Both the position numbers and the translations under genes were made by a program. The notes below the pieces were generated by a model. That model was not told the DNA's origin, searched no databases, and worked only from the letters and a program-made list of their open reading frames with translations. A DNA stretch of 64,000 nucleotides, taken from assembly GCF_031455095.1 (NCBI RefSeq), contig NZ_JAVDSB010000006.1, positions 186,001 through 250,000 of the forward strand, given 5' to 3'. Origin of the DNA: Paenibacillus_E qinlingensis_A (GTDB taxonomy: Bacteria; Bacillota; Bacilli; Paenibacillales; NBRC-103111). Below, piece by piece: positions 23,079-33,181 of the stretch. How positions within the stretch are numbered: the stretch's first letter is position 1; every line of letters starts with the position of its first letter.

Positions 23079-25337
23079 TTATTCCGAAGTCTTTTTGAGC
23101 TCTCTGTACTGACCAGGTGTCATGCCTTCGAGCTTACGGAAGTTGCGGATAAAGTTTTGCGCATTCGTGTATTGCAGGCGTTCAGCAATTTCTGTGATTT
23201 TCATTTCCGTTCCACTGAGCCAACTAATCGCCATGTCATGACGGTAGCTTGCTAGATAATCACTGAAGTTCATCCCGGTTTCTTTCCGGAACATGCGGCG
23301 TATATAGTGTGTGCTGTAATTCATTCGCAAGGCACACTGATCCAGTGTCAGGTCACTGTCGTAATACGCATGGACCAAATCCATGACCGAGCGAGAAATG
23401 CTTTTGCCAGATGATTCATGCCGCTTACGGACTAGCTCAATCATTGGATGAATGATGTGTGATTTGAACCATCCTTCGATTTCTTGCGGTGTTTTGAGGC
23501 TGAACAGCTGCTCATATTCATTGCGTCCATCATGAGAGAAGAGCTCCCCTGTATCCCCCATGTCATATACAATACGAGCTAGATCAGTCAACAGCATCGC
23601 GAAGGAGATGCGATACAGGTTAGGATCGGTTTCCACGCGGAGCACCTCTTGAATAAACTGCTGGAGCAGCTCGTCGGCCTTGTCCTTTTCCAAAAAGGCA
23701 ATCGCCTGCGTTAGCTCGGAAACGAGATGATGCGGGTAATAGTGACGAGACGCTTGCTGCGGCTTCAAGTCATCTAGATGTAGAATGGCTTTCTCCCCGA
23801 GACGAATCCGATATTGCAGCGCTTCTTTGGCTTCAAGGAAGGCTTGGGGTGTTTCATTAATGGCTTCATACGGACGGCTGATCCCGACGCTGACTTTAAG
23901 CTCCAGAAAATCGGCTGCCGCCTTCTGCACGGACTCGGCAAATTCACTCAACTGGCTAAGCAAATCCCGGTGATTATCCATTTCGCTGCCCACCAGTGTC
24001 ACCTGATAGTTACCAATCGGCATGGCGTGAATGCGGTGGGGATGCGGAATCAGCTCTGAGGCGATATTGTTGATCGCAAACAAGAGTAAATCCTGCTCGC
24101 CGGGCTTGTAGCGCGTGTGCTCCAAGGTATCAATCTGCAAAACCATGACCGCATAGCGCCGCCAAACGGGAATATGAAACTGGCTTGCTTTTTCTTGCAG
24201 CTCTCCGCGATGCATCTCACCTTGGAATAGTTTTAACATGAAATAATCAACAAGCTGGCCGAATTGGCTCTTCATTTGACCTTCCAGCTGCTCTTTGGAC
24301 TGATGCAGGGAGGCGAATTGAGTCCCAACCCACTGTAATTCATCTTTAACAACCGTTCCACCATTAGCTGGCTTGCTGTGGCGCATTGTAAATTCTACTA
24401 AGCTGCGTATAGGAACGGACATCCGTCTGGATCCCCAATAGGCGAGCAGTGCTGTAAAAAGAAGCAGAAGCAGACAAGCTGTTAGTGTAGCCCAGCCGAT
24501 CGAGGCAGATTCCTTTTTCGCTTCTTCCAAAGGAATAAGCGATACATAGGTCCAGTTGTTATATCTGGATTGATTATAGATTACGCTGTAGTCTTTACCT
24601 TGCAGCTTACTGTTGAAGTAGCCCTGCATGCTGCCCGTATTCAGCAATTCCTGTGACCAAGACTCGGAGCGAACGCTTTGACCCGTCTTATTCGGATTAC
24701 TGTCGATAATGACATTCATTTGGTCATCTAGAATCATGGTCTCGCGCGTCGAGAAACCGCCGGTTAACAACTTAGCGAGCTCCGAATTGGACACATGAAC
24801 GGACAAATAGCCCTTCTGTTCAGACCCAGCAGATGGAATGCTTTTGACTAGCTTAATACCTGAGAAGGAGGGACCCGCATCCGGCACCCAACGTGAATTG
24901 TAAGCGACGTTCACATTGCTAGTTTCCTTGGTCTTATCCGTCCCAAAATAAAAGCCGCCGTCTTTGATATACCAATTATTCTGAAGACTATGCAATTCAA
25001 CAGCTTTAACGCCTAGCTCATACGTTTGTACACCTAACAGTCCTTTGACGAGCAAATCAATGTCCTGAAAATCTTCAATTTCCAGTCGCTTCGCCACCGA
25101 ATTAACGACTAACGGTGTTTCCGCGTAGCGCCCGGATACTTGATCAATGACTTTAAGAATCTGTTCGACGCGGTTCTGGGACTGCTGCAAAATGAAAACG
25201 TTTGCTTCATTGACTTTCGTTTGGACCTTCGAGGTCGATTGGAAGAAAGAGTAGATACCCAGTGATAGTAGGGGGATCGTACTAACCAATGTCGTGAATA
25301 TCATCAATTTTATGAAAAAAGAGTATCGCGGGAGCAT
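23079..25337 (-). CDS. Membrane-bound AraC-family regulator (sensor plus DNA-binding domain)
   Basis: This 752-residue protein combines an N-terminal transmembrane segment (about residues 8-30), an extracellular dCache-like sensor, a second transmembrane segment (about 282-303), a long cytoplasmic region and a C-terminal AraC double helix-turn-helix. The latter shows LTLDQCALRMNYSTHYIRRMFR and the signature RLQYTNAQNFIRNFRKLEGMTPGQYR. No kinase or receiver domain is visible, so signal and response are in one chain. The ATG at 25337 follows ACGGAGGAAG; an earlier in-frame ATG (25379) has no ribosome site. It probably activates the importer operon starting at 22838. Confidence 0.9.
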   Translation of the reverse strand: MLPRYSFFIKLMIFTTLVSTIPLLSLGIYSFFQSTSKVQTKVNEANVFILQQSQNRVEQILKVIDQVSGRYAETPLVVNSVAKRLEIEDFQDIDLLVKGLLGVQTYELGVKAVELHSLQNNWYIKDGGFYFGTDKTKETSNVNVAYNSRWVPDAGPSFSGIKLVKSIPSAGSEQKGYLSVHVSNSELAKLLTGGFSTRETMILDDQMNVIIDSNPNKTGQSVRSESWSQELLNTGSMQGYFNSKLQGKDYSVIYNQSRYNNWTYVSLIPLEEAKKESASIGWATLTACLLLLLFTALLAYWGSRRMSVPIRSLVEFTMRHSKPANGGTVVKDELQWVGTQFASLHQSKEQLEGQMKSQFGQLVDYFMLKLFQGEMHRGELQEKASQFHIPVWRRYAVMVLQIDTLEHTRYKPGEQDLLLFAINNIASELIPHPHRIHAMPIGNYQVTLVGSEMDNHRDLLSQLSEFAESVQKAAADFLELKVSVGISRPYEAINETPQAFLEAKEALQYRIRLGEKAILHLDDLKPQQASRHYYPHHLVSELTQAIAFLEKDKADELLQQFIQEVLRVETDPNLYRISFAMLLTDLARIVYDMGDTGELFSHDGRNEYEQLFSLKTPQEIEGWFKSHIIHPMIELVRKRHESSGKSISRSVMDLVHAYYDSDLTLDQCALRMNYSTHYIRRMFRKETGMNFSDYLASYRHDMAISWLSGTEMKITEIAERLQYTNAQNFIRNFRKLEGMTPGQYRELKKTSE

Positions 25338-25530
25338 AGCTTCCTCCGTACGTTGATATAATGCCTCCAATTGTAACATATCAAGGGACCATTCAGGAAA
25401 TGCTATTTAGGATAAAATTTCCTCTCAATCCCGATGTCGAGAAATAGCGAAAAAGCCCACAAGAAGGACATTTCAGTCACTTTATAGAATCAGTAGGGAG
25501 AATGTCATCTGGTAGGGATGTGAGTGCAGC

Positions 25531-26583
25531 ATGGTGAAGATTAGAAAGTCGGACCATATCTTAGAAATGGCATATAGCTGCGTACGTTGGTTCCTTCTCA
25601 TTGCTTCTTTCTATTTGTATTTCAACAATTACTACAGCTCCTCACAGAACTTAACTCTGTTTCTCAGCTTAGCAGGGGTTGCTATTCTCTATATGACAAC
25701 GACAGAGATTGCTCTCCATCGTACCCCTATTGCATCTGGGTTTTATCACTTTATGACGAGAATCGGCGTCGTTATGGATTATTTCGCTTTCATCGCCATT
25801 ATTGCGTTCACAGATGGGACACATAGTCCACTTCTCCCCATTGCTTACTTGATTATTCTTCACGCTTCGTTATATTGGAGCTTTCGGGGAGCCATGGTTG
25901 CAACGGGTATGATCATTATTGGTTATTGTTTCGTGGTTGTGCTGGTGGATGGCGGGTTTTACCCCATTGACCTCCTGCGGCACTTATTAAATTTTGCTTT
26001 TCTGCTTATGTTTGGTGTTATTGGCGGCATCATTGTAGCCAGGGAGCGAAAGCATTTTGTGGAGAAGGGGATTTTTGAAAATTTAGCAAAGCAGGATTAT
26101 TTAACAGGACTTTATAATCATCGAAGCTTTCAAGAACAGATGAGAGAAGCGGTTGCGAGTAAACATGGGATTACGCTAATGATGGGGGATATTGACTGTT
26201 TTAAACAGATCAATGATCGCTATGGACACCAAGCGGGGGATATGGTTCTGAGGGAGATCGGGAGCTTATTGAGCGAGTCGATTCCCAGTACACAAGGCCG
26301 CGCCTTCCGCTATGGCGGAGAAGAATTTGCGATCATTTTATATACGAATAATCAGCAGAAGGCGACAGAGCAATTCCAAGTATTTATGGATAAGCTGAAA
26401 GCCAAAGTATTTGAGCATGGCAAAGCTGCTTTTCAAGTTACGATGAGCTTCGGGGCGGCACTCCGTGATCAGGGGCAAGGTAAGTCGGAATTGGTCGCCG
26501 CTGCCGATGCATTGTTATATGAAGCAAAGACACATGGCAAAGATCAGCTGCTATGGGGTCGTGAAGAAGGGATGAAGCAATAG
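25531..26583 (+). CDS. Membrane diguanylate cyclase (GGDEF domain)
   Basis: This 350-residue protein has five or six hydrophobic segments in its first 175 residues, including VVVLVDGGFYPIDLL between the last ones, and a GGDEF domain from about residue 185. The signature is GGEEF at 262-266, preceded by YRYGG-like context, with the metal-binding MGDIDCFKQIND. It should make cyclic di-GMP from GTP. The inhibitory-site RxxD is not obvious before the signature. The start is supported by AGGGATGTGAG. A VOC protein gene follows after 2 bases, implying translational coupling. Confidence 0.92.
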   Translation: MVKIRKSDHILEMAYSCVRWFLLIASFYLYFNNYYSSSQNLTLFLSLAGVAILYMTTTEIALHRTPIASGFYHFMTRIGVVMDYFAFIAIIAFTDGTHSPLLPIAYLIILHASLYWSFRGAMVATGMIIIGYCFVVVLVDGGFYPIDLLRHLLNFAFLLMFGVIGGIIVARERKHFVEKGIFENLAKQDYLTGLYNHRSFQEQMREAVASKHGITLMMGDIDCFKQINDRYGHQAGDMVLREIGSLLSESIPSTQGRAFRYGGEEFAIILYTNNQQKATEQFQVFMDKLKAKVFEHGKAAFQVTMSFGAALRDQGQGKSELVAAADALLYEAKTHGKDQLLWGREEGMKQ

Positions 26584-26585
26584 GG

Positions 26586-26981
26586 ATGGCAACATTATCT
26601 CCTTATATTTATAGCGCTAACGCGCGAGAACAAGCAGACTTTTACGTAGGTGTATTTGGCGGGGAAATAACTAATGTTCAGTCCTATGGTGATCTACCAG
26701 GGATGGAAGACTCGAAGAAACACCTCATCATGCATTTGGAAATACAGGCGCTGGGCCTGCGTTTCTTCATGGCTGATGCAGGTGCGGAGGCGAATGATCG
26801 CGGTACGGGTATGGACTTGGCGCTCACCTTCAGGCATGAGGAGGAGGCTGCTTCAATTTATAGCGGTTTAGCAAAAGATGGTGAAGTCATCATGCCATTT
26901 GAGCGCATGTTCTGGGGGACGATGCTTGGTCGTGTGCGGGATCGGTACGGGGTTCTGTGGCAAGTGGCCACAGAAGCCTAA
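26586..26981 (+). CDS. VOC-superfamily protein, PhnB/YdcC-like
   Basis: This 131-residue protein has the paired beta-alpha-beta-beta-beta units of the vicinal oxygen chelate fold, with SPYIYSANAREQADFYVGVFGG at the start and FWGTMLGRVRDRYGVLWQV at the end, as in PhnB/3-demethylubiquinone-methyltransferase-like proteins. The function of such proteins in Firmicutes is not established. It is separated from the GGDEF gene by two bases and closed by a terminator, so the two are co-expressed; no link between the functions is evident. Confidence 0.85.
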   Translation: MATLSPYIYSANAREQADFYVGVFGGEITNVQSYGDLPGMEDSKKHLIMHLEIQALGLRFFMADAGAEANDRGTGMDLALTFRHEEEAASIYSGLAKDGEVIMPFERMFWGTMLGRVRDRYGVLWQVATEA

Positions 26982-27000
26982 ACAATTTCAAAGTTAGAAG

Positions 27001-27047
27001 AAAGCTCCCTTGCGAGAAGCCGTTCGGCTTTCGTCAGGGGGCTTTTT
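27001..27047 (+). terminator. Intrinsic terminator of the GGDEF-VOC operon
   Basis: AAAGCTCCCTTGCGA pairs imperfectly with TCGTCAGGGGGCTTTTT around an inner AAGCCGTTCGGCTT hairpin and ends in T5. Confidence 0.85.
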
Positions 27048-27179
27048 CCTGTCGTCTAAGGACCGATTCGATCCTGTTTATATTCTGTTTAAAATAGGGG
27101 AGTATGATCATATCAATGTTAGAGAAGATTTTTCTTAAGAAGTGGAATCACATCCGATCGCGTAAAGGAGTAGAAATAG

Positions 27180-28967
27180 ATGGCAATGACGAAACGAGAA
27201 CAACCGAAACAAAAAAACGATTGGCGGGGATTCCTCCGCTTACTAAAGGGAGCAAATCCGCCGAAGCTGCTGTTGAGTATAGCACTAGGATTAAGCGTGA
27301 TTGCCACGCTGGTGTCGCTGGTGATTCCGCTATTCACGAAAAATGTGGTTGATAACTTTTCGATCTCATCCCTAAATTGGTGGCAAATTAGCGGGATGGC
27401 ACTTGCTTTCATCTTGTCAGCCGTGGCTTCCGGCGTTGCTACGTACCTGCTCAACTATTCAGGTCAACGGGTAGTAGCAGGAATACGGGATCGCTTATGG
27501 AAGAAGCTGCTGGTGCTGCCGGTTCGCTACTATGATAATCATCAAACAGGTGATACCATCTCCCGCATGACGAATGATACTGCAATTATTAAAGGACTTA
27601 TCGCTGAGCATATGGCTGGCTTTATAACAGGGAGCATCTCGATTATCGGGTCCATTGTTGTGCTTTTGTATATGGATTGGAAGATGACGCTGATCATGTT
27701 TAGCATATTCCCAATCGCGTTTCTTATCCTTTTTCCTTTAGGTATGCAAATGTACAAAATCTCTAAAGGCATGCAAGCCGAAACAGCCAACTTCACGTCT
27801 GTGTTGAATCGGGTTTTATCTGAAATTCGCTTGGTGAAAGCGGCTAATGCAGAGCCAGTGGAGTACAAGGAAGGCAGCACTGGGATCCAGACATTGTTCA
27901 AATTTGGACTAAAAGAAGGAAAAATTCAAGCATTGATGTCACCGCTGATTATGTTTGTGATGCTGATGATGTTCGTTGTCCTATTCGGCTATGGCGGCAC
28001 ACGTGTAGCGTCAGGTGCGATATCTGCGGGGCAGTTGGTGGCCTTCATGCTGTATCTATTTCAAATTGTGATGCCGATTACGCAAATTACACAATTCTTT
28101 ACGCAAACGCAGAAAGCGATGGGTGCAACGGACACTATTCTCAAGGTACTAGATCATGAAGAGGAAGATCCGCACGCAGGCTTACCAGTCAAGGATGCTT
28201 CTCAATCACTAAATTTCGAGAACGTATCGTTTGGTTATAAAGAGGGCGAATCGGTACTCAAGGACGTAAGCTTTACGATGGAAGCGGGGAAAGTTACCGC
28301 AATTGTAGGTCCGAGCGGAAGCGGAAAGACAACGATGTTCTCGTTGCTCGAGCGGTTTTACTCGCAGCAGGAAGGCAACATTTCGTTAGGTGACGAAAGT
28401 ATCGGTCAGTACTCGTTAGTCTCATGGCGCAGTCAGATTGGCTATGTGTCTCAAGAAAGCCCGCTCATTGCAGGGACAATTCGGGATAATATCTGCTATG
28501 GCTTGCAGTATGATGTGACAGATGAGGCGCTGAAGCGGGCTTCCGAGATGGCCTATGCGGATGGTTTCATTGAAGAGCTTCCGAATAAGTACGATACGGA
28601 AGTCGGCGAGCGCGGGATTAAGCTGTCAGGCGGACAACGTCAGCGGATAGCGATCGCTAGGGCGCTGCTGCGCGATCCGAAGATTCTTATGCTGGACGAA
28701 GCAACATCGAGTTTGGACAGCAAATCGGAGGTCGTCGTTCAGCAAGCCCTGCAGAATTTGATGCAAGGACGTACAACGTTAGTCATTGCCCATCGGTTAT
28801 CCACGGTCGTGGACGCCGATCAGATCGTGTTCCTCGATAAAGGCGTCGTCACAGGCCGCGGCACGCACCAAGAACTCATCGAGTCACATGAGATGTATCG
28901 CGAATTTGCCACACAGCAGTTGCAAATACAAGAGCAGTTGATTGCGGAGCATTCTCCTATGGCGTAG
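27180..28967 (+). CDS. ABC exporter half-transporter, BmrA/LmrA type
   Basis: This 595-residue protein has a six-helix type I exporter domain (residues about 30-330) fused to an ATPase. The ATPase shows Walker A GPSGSGKT (377-384), the signature LSGGQ (from 482), Walker B ending in LMLDEATSSLD (D506 E507), and the H-loop VIAHRLST. It should form a homodimer or pair with another half and export lipids, peptides or drugs. AAAGGAG precedes the ATG. It is a single-gene transcript with a hairpin terminator that overlaps the 3' end of the convergent regulator gene. Confidence 0.94.
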   Translation: MAMTKREQPKQKNDWRGFLRLLKGANPPKLLLSIALGLSVIATLVSLVIPLFTKNVVDNFSISSLNWWQISGMALAFILSAVASGVATYLLNYSGQRVVAGIRDRLWKKLLVLPVRYYDNHQTGDTISRMTNDTAIIKGLIAEHMAGFITGSISIIGSIVVLLYMDWKMTLIMFSIFPIAFLILFPLGMQMYKISKGMQAETANFTSVLNRVLSEIRLVKAANAEPVEYKEGSTGIQTLFKFGLKEGKIQALMSPLIMFVMLMMFVVLFGYGGTRVASGAISAGQLVAFMLYLFQIVMPITQITQFFTQTQKAMGATDTILKVLDHEEEDPHAGLPVKDASQSLNFENVSFGYKEGESVLKDVSFTMEAGKVTAIVGPSGSGKTTMFSLLERFYSQQEGNISLGDESIGQYSLVSWRSQIGYVSQESPLIAGTIRDNICYGLQYDVTDEALKRASEMAYADGFIEELPNKYDTEVGERGIKLSGGQRQRIAIARALLRDPKILMLDEATSSLDSKSEVVVQQALQNLMQGRTTLVIAHRLSTVVDADQIVFLDKGVVTGRGTHQELIESHEMYREFATQQLQIQEQLIAEHSPMA

Positions 28968-28980
28968 GGGGTAGAGAAAG

Positions 28981-29020
28981 AAACGAGCAGAGCGACTACG
29001 AATAGTCGTTCTGCTCGTTT
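28981..29020 (+). terminator. Terminator overlapping two convergent gene ends
   Basis: AAACGAGCAGAGCGACTA pairs with TAGTCGTTCTGCTCGTTT and is followed by TT. It lies after the exporter gene and includes the last codons of the regulator on the other strand. Confidence 0.85.
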
Positions 29021-31278
29021 TTCATTTCCTTGCGATACTGACCAGGCGGTATGCCGACCACTTTTTTAAAGATGCGAGAAAAGTTCTGAGCATTACTATA
29101 TTGCAGCCGCGATGCGATTTCTTCAATGTTCATTTCGGTCTGCTTCAGCCAGTTCTGCGCCTTATCGATCCGACTAATCAGCACAAGATCGGAGTAGGTC
29201 GCTTCATGTACTTCCTTTAAAGCTTGTCTGATGATGGAAGCAGGCACATTCGCTATTTTACATAAATCTTCAAGCCTCGGATCTTCCTCGTTATGGGCTT
29301 CGATATAGGCTAAAGTCTGCTGCGCGACCCTCTGCATATGCTCAGTATGCGTGAGCTGAAGGCTCTCAATTAACGGGGCGATGACATCAGACTTCAAGCA
29401 AGCGATCCAGTCCTCTAGTGTGGCTAGCTGAGCTAATTTGTTCATAAACAGCTCTGTGGAGGCGTGACGCTTGGTTTTGTTAACCGTCCAGTAAATAGAG
29501 AGGATCATCTCTGTTAGTTTATTATGCAGCCAGTGATAATTCAGCGTCTTGATCCCCTGCAGCATGTTCAACCGATCCGCATAGGCATAAGCTAATTCGA
29601 CATCCCAAGCCTGAATCGCATAGATGATATCGTTCTCCAGCTCGCGAAACGATACCGGAAGGGGTTCAGCATCAAGACTTCCTGCTTCAGGTTCTCGTCG
29701 GTAAGCTTCGAAAGGAATGACTTCATTAGCCCCCGCGACTAGCTTATGCTTGAGTGCCTCTTCCGCTTCTTCGGAAGCAATGCCTAAATAAGCATAGTCT
29801 TTTCTCACTAAGCTCATCCCAATTGACACAGTAAACGGGAAATATTGCTTAATAAAATCCCTCATGATCTCGGCGTTGTGGTGGAACTGTCGCTGTGCCT
29901 CCACAATACTGGGTTCCTCCAAGGAGAATAGGGCTAAAAATCGACCCTCTCCATGCTCGGTGACGACACCAGCGCCATGTTCCTCTATGACTTCTTTGAT
30001 GACCTTAGAAATACCGTATCGGAAATAATAGAGATCGACATCGGTGTACAAATCTTTCATGCTCTTGTACTGGTCGATTTCAATACAAAAACAACTATAA
30101 GCATCTAGGCACACTTGGATATGATATTGCTCCAGTCGACTCCAATCCTCTTGCGATCGCAAACCTTTGCGGAGCATGTTGCGGATAAATAAGTCGCGAA
30201 CCTCTGGTCGCCATTCATTAAGCTGTTCTTTCAACTCGTCGCGTGATTCTTTAATCTGATGCATTTTCTCGTAAATCGCACTAAATTCATCACGTTCCCC
30301 TGGATGCTGTTCAGCGTCCTTGAGCTCCGTGGTACTAGAGGTGTCGTTGACCAGTTTAACGATTTCGCTCCAGCCTTTCCATAAGCGATTGGTTGTGAGA
30401 ATAGCTCCGACAGCCGCAGCGGCCAGCAATAGTCCAGCAAGGAGAAAGGCGAGATTGCGAATTCGATTCATTTTCGTAAAGAAATCGTCCTTCGGAATCG
30501 CGAAGCCAAATACCCATCCGTTATATGAGGCTTTCAATTGCGTGATAAACAGATCGGAAGAAGTTAGAGAGCTCTCGTCTTGGTGATACGTTGACAAGCC
30601 CTCTAAGAGCTGTTCCATCGTAAGTTTGCCGCGGTTCTGCATGAGCGAACCATCTTGATCGAGAATGAAATAATTCCCCTTCACATTGTCATATGTCCCT
30701 AGAATATGGTCAAAAAAACGCTGGTTGATATGGAACAGAAGATAAGCCGTCTTCTCCTCCTGAAAGATGGGCAGCTTTCGGATATAGATGCTGGTCGGCG
30801 ATTGATTGACTGGAATCGTAAAAAAAGCCTTCTCGGTACGGAGACTTTCGAATTTCGCGATGACCTCGGTATACTCCTCCTGCGCGGCTGTGACTTGCTG
30901 GCTGGTTCCGATGAGCTTTTTATCCCCTACACTGTATAAGGCAACGTTGTCGACATCATCAATGGAGGAATACATCCGTACGATTGTATCTCGCAGCGTC
31001 ACTAGGTCAAGTTTCTGATCCTGCCCGTTTAGTTTAGAGAAAGTGTCTAAGGCAGGCAGCTTTTCAAACTGCAGAACAGCTTGATCCATTTGTTTAAAAT
31101 AGCTTTCAACCCGATCCTGTGTACGCAGTAAGGACACTTTGTAAGCGTCTTGCGCTTCTTCCGTCAAGGTGCTCGTCGACACGCGGTAAACGATAAATCC
31201 CATGACCGTCATACAGATGGAAGCCACAAGCAGCATCATGATGAGGGTCTGGGCTTTCTTAGAGCGTTGCAGCCGCAT
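28996..31278 (-). CDS. Membrane-bound AraC-family regulator (second copy type)
   Basis: This 760-residue protein has an N-terminal transmembrane segment (about residues 11-31), an extracellular sensor of dCache type, a second transmembrane segment (about 275-295), a long linker, and a C-terminal AraC domain with IEEIASRLQYSNAQNFSRIFKK followed by GIPPGQYR. AGAAGGGAG precedes the ATG. It is divergent from the lipoprotein gene at 31607 across 328 bases and by analogy with its relative at 23079 should activate that operon in response to an external sugar. Confidence 0.9.
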   Translation of the reverse strand: MRLQRSKKAQTLIMMLLVASICMTVMGFIVYRVSTSTLTEEAQDAYKVSLLRTQDRVESYFKQMDQAVLQFEKLPALDTFSKLNGQDQKLDLVTLRDTIVRMYSSIDDVDNVALYSVGDKKLIGTSQQVTAAQEEYTEVIAKFESLRTEKAFFTIPVNQSPTSIYIRKLPIFQEEKTAYLLFHINQRFFDHILGTYDNVKGNYFILDQDGSLMQNRGKLTMEQLLEGLSTYHQDESSLTSSDLFITQLKASYNGWVFGFAIPKDDFFTKMNRIRNLAFLLAGLLLAAAAVGAILTTNRLWKGWSEIVKLVNDTSSTTELKDAEQHPGERDEFSAIYEKMHQIKESRDELKEQLNEWRPEVRDLFIRNMLRKGLRSQEDWSRLEQYHIQVCLDAYSCFCIEIDQYKSMKDLYTDVDLYYFRYGISKVIKEVIEEHGAGVVTEHGEGRFLALFSLEEPSIVEAQRQFHHNAEIMRDFIKQYFPFTVSIGMSLVRKDYAYLGIASEEAEEALKHKLVAGANEVIPFEAYRREPEAGSLDAEPLPVSFRELENDIIYAIQAWDVELAYAYADRLNMLQGIKTLNYHWLHNKLTEMILSIYWTVNKTKRHASTELFMNKLAQLATLEDWIACLKSDVIAPLIESLQLTHTEHMQRVAQQTLAYIEAHNEEDPRLEDLCKIANVPASIIRQALKEVHEATYSDLVLISRIDKAQNWLKQTEMNIEEIASRLQYSNAQNFSRIFKKVVGIPPGQYRKEMKNEQNDYS

Positions 31279-31494
31279 GGTGGAATGACTCCCTTCTACT
31301 AGTGAACATATCTTTGAGGCGGATAAGCAATCTTAATAAAATCATTATATAGAAGGCTGGCCGGAAGGGAAGTAATCATTTCTCGAAATCCTCGTTTTTG
31401 CAAAATGACACCTTTCTTAAACCTGCTTTGGGGGCGCATTTTACCCGATATGGCAATGGTCTTTTCTTGAAAAGTAGGACTCCGTAACTGATTA

Positions 31495-31524
31495 TTGCTG
31501 CTTGTGAAGCGGCAGGCCTATACT
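31495..31524 (+). promoter_or_regulatory. Predicted promoter of the second carbohydrate operon
   Basis: TTGCTG (31495-31500) and TATACT (31519-31524) are separated by 18 bases. The remaining divergent region 31279-31606 shows no gene and no clear operator. Confidence 0.45.
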
Positions 31525-31606
31525 GTGGGAGTGCACAGCTTAACCAGATCTGCGATATCATGAACATCCATTATACGCCTATAGAAATGAAGGGAGTCTG
31601 ACCCCA

Positions 31607-33133
31607 TTGACGACAAAGAATAAGGTTTATTGGAAAACAGCGACAAGCTTGTCGCTTATCGTGGCACTAAGTGTGGTAGCTACTGCTTGTGGAGAAGGGA
31701 CAGAAGCTACAACTAAGAAAGAAGCGAGTAAGGCACCTATCAAATTAAATATGATGTACGAAACAGGCTTTAGCGTACCAAGTACTTCTGCTGACAGCAA
31801 CGCTGCCGTCAAATATTTGCAAGATAAGTTAGGTGTCCAGCTCGAATACAACATCTATACAAGCGACACATATAAAGAAAAGCTGCGTGTTCAGATCGCC
31901 TCCGGAGACATTCCAGACATTTTCTCATGGAACAGCATGGACGGTTTCATCGTGGGGATGATCAAGTCAGGGCAACTCGTACCTGTGGATGAACTGCTCG
32001 ACAAATATCCTAATTTGAAGAAGCATAAAGATTACGAATTTGCCAAATACGAGGGCAAGACGTGGGCGTTCGCCAACGTGCGTAACCCCATGACGACAGC
32101 GGTACCGCTGATTCGCCAGGACTGGCTGGACAATCTCGGACTTAAAGCGCCGACAACAATTGACGAACTCTACGAAGTTGCGAAAGCTTTCACGTACAAT
32201 GATCCCGACAAAGACGGCAAAAAAGATACCTATGGCATCCAGATCAGCTATGCAAACAACGATTTCGGCAACCTGTGGGGCTTTCAACAGGCATACGGGA
32301 TTCAAGATTCGTGGATTAAACAAGATGGGAAGTATGTCCCTAACTTCGCTACACCGGTCTACAAAGAGTATTTAACATGGCTCGCTAAAGCATTCAAGGA
32401 AGGGTTAATTGATCCTGACTTCGCGGTGACTGACGGGAAAACGGCTAACGCCAAAGTGACGAATAAAAACCAAGCCGGTATTTATGTCAGCGATATGGAC
32501 CGTATTAATGAGTTCGAAGCGTATGCGCAAGCAAATCCGAAATCGGCTCTGGTTCCCTTCGAACCAGTGAAAGGCCCTCATGGCGATCAAGGAATCGGTG
32601 CGCGTGTCAATTACGGCGGTCTGTACATTCCGAAGAAAACAGCAGAGGATAAGGCCAAGCTGGATAAGTTGATGGAGTGGCTCGATTGGGGAGCAGGTCC
32701 AGAAGGGATGAACTTCTATACCTATGGGGTGGAAGGTGTTCATTATACGATGAAGGATAACAAACCGGCTCCAATTAACGGCATGTTCAACCGTGATGTG
32801 CCTGCAGCTTTCTTATACGCAAAGCAAATTCAACCGACCGAAGAGACTTACTTACGCAGAGAGCGTACAGAGGCTACGCAGCAGATCATTGTTGATGGGA
32901 ACAAGAAGCTTGAAAAGTACTTGAAAATGCCGAATGCCTCTGCGACGGTGTACTCCCCAACAGGCTCGAAATACGGTGCAGAAGCGAATACGTTTATTAA
33001 TACGAATATTGTAAAAGTTATCATGGGCACGGTTGATGTGAAAGATTGGGACGGAATTGTGAAACAGTGGTATGACCGCTTCGAAGGAAGCAAATGGCAG
33101 GAAGAAATTAATGCGGGTACGGGCGGCAAGTAA
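31607..33133 (+). CDS. Carbohydrate ABC transporter substrate-binding lipoprotein
   Basis: This 508-residue protein starts at TTG with AAGGGAG about 10 bases upstream. The lipoprotein signal ends in VATAC with the lipidated cysteine at C28. The mature part is a family 1 solute-binding protein of the LplA/YtcQ type, with YNDPDKDGKKDTYGI near residue 205, a calcium-loop-like stretch also seen in the paralogue at 19382. It begins an operon with two permeases, an MFS pump, a dehydrogenase and a ThuA-like protein. The sugar cannot be told from sequence alone. Confidence 0.93.
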   Translation: MTTKNKVYWKTATSLSLIVALSVVATACGEGTEATTKKEASKAPIKLNMMYETGFSVPSTSADSNAAVKYLQDKLGVQLEYNIYTSDTYKEKLRVQIASGDIPDIFSWNSMDGFIVGMIKSGQLVPVDELLDKYPNLKKHKDYEFAKYEGKTWAFANVRNPMTTAVPLIRQDWLDNLGLKAPTTIDELYEVAKAFTYNDPDKDGKKDTYGIQISYANNDFGNLWGFQQAYGIQDSWIKQDGKYVPNFATPVYKEYLTWLAKAFKEGLIDPDFAVTDGKTANAKVTNKNQAGIYVSDMDRINEFEAYAQANPKSALVPFEPVKGPHGDQGIGARVNYGGLYIPKKTAEDKAKLDKLMEWLDWGAGPEGMNFYTYGVEGVHYTMKDNKPAPINGMFNRDVPAAFLYAKQIQPTEETYLRRERTEATQQIIVDGNKKLEKYLKMPNASATVYSPTGSKYGAEANTFINTNIVKVIMGTVDVKDWDGIVKQWYDRFEGSKWQEEINAGTGGK

Positions 33134-33181
33134 GCCGTCCTTTCCCCCGTACTGCCCGTGGGGCGATAAGGAGGGGTTATT

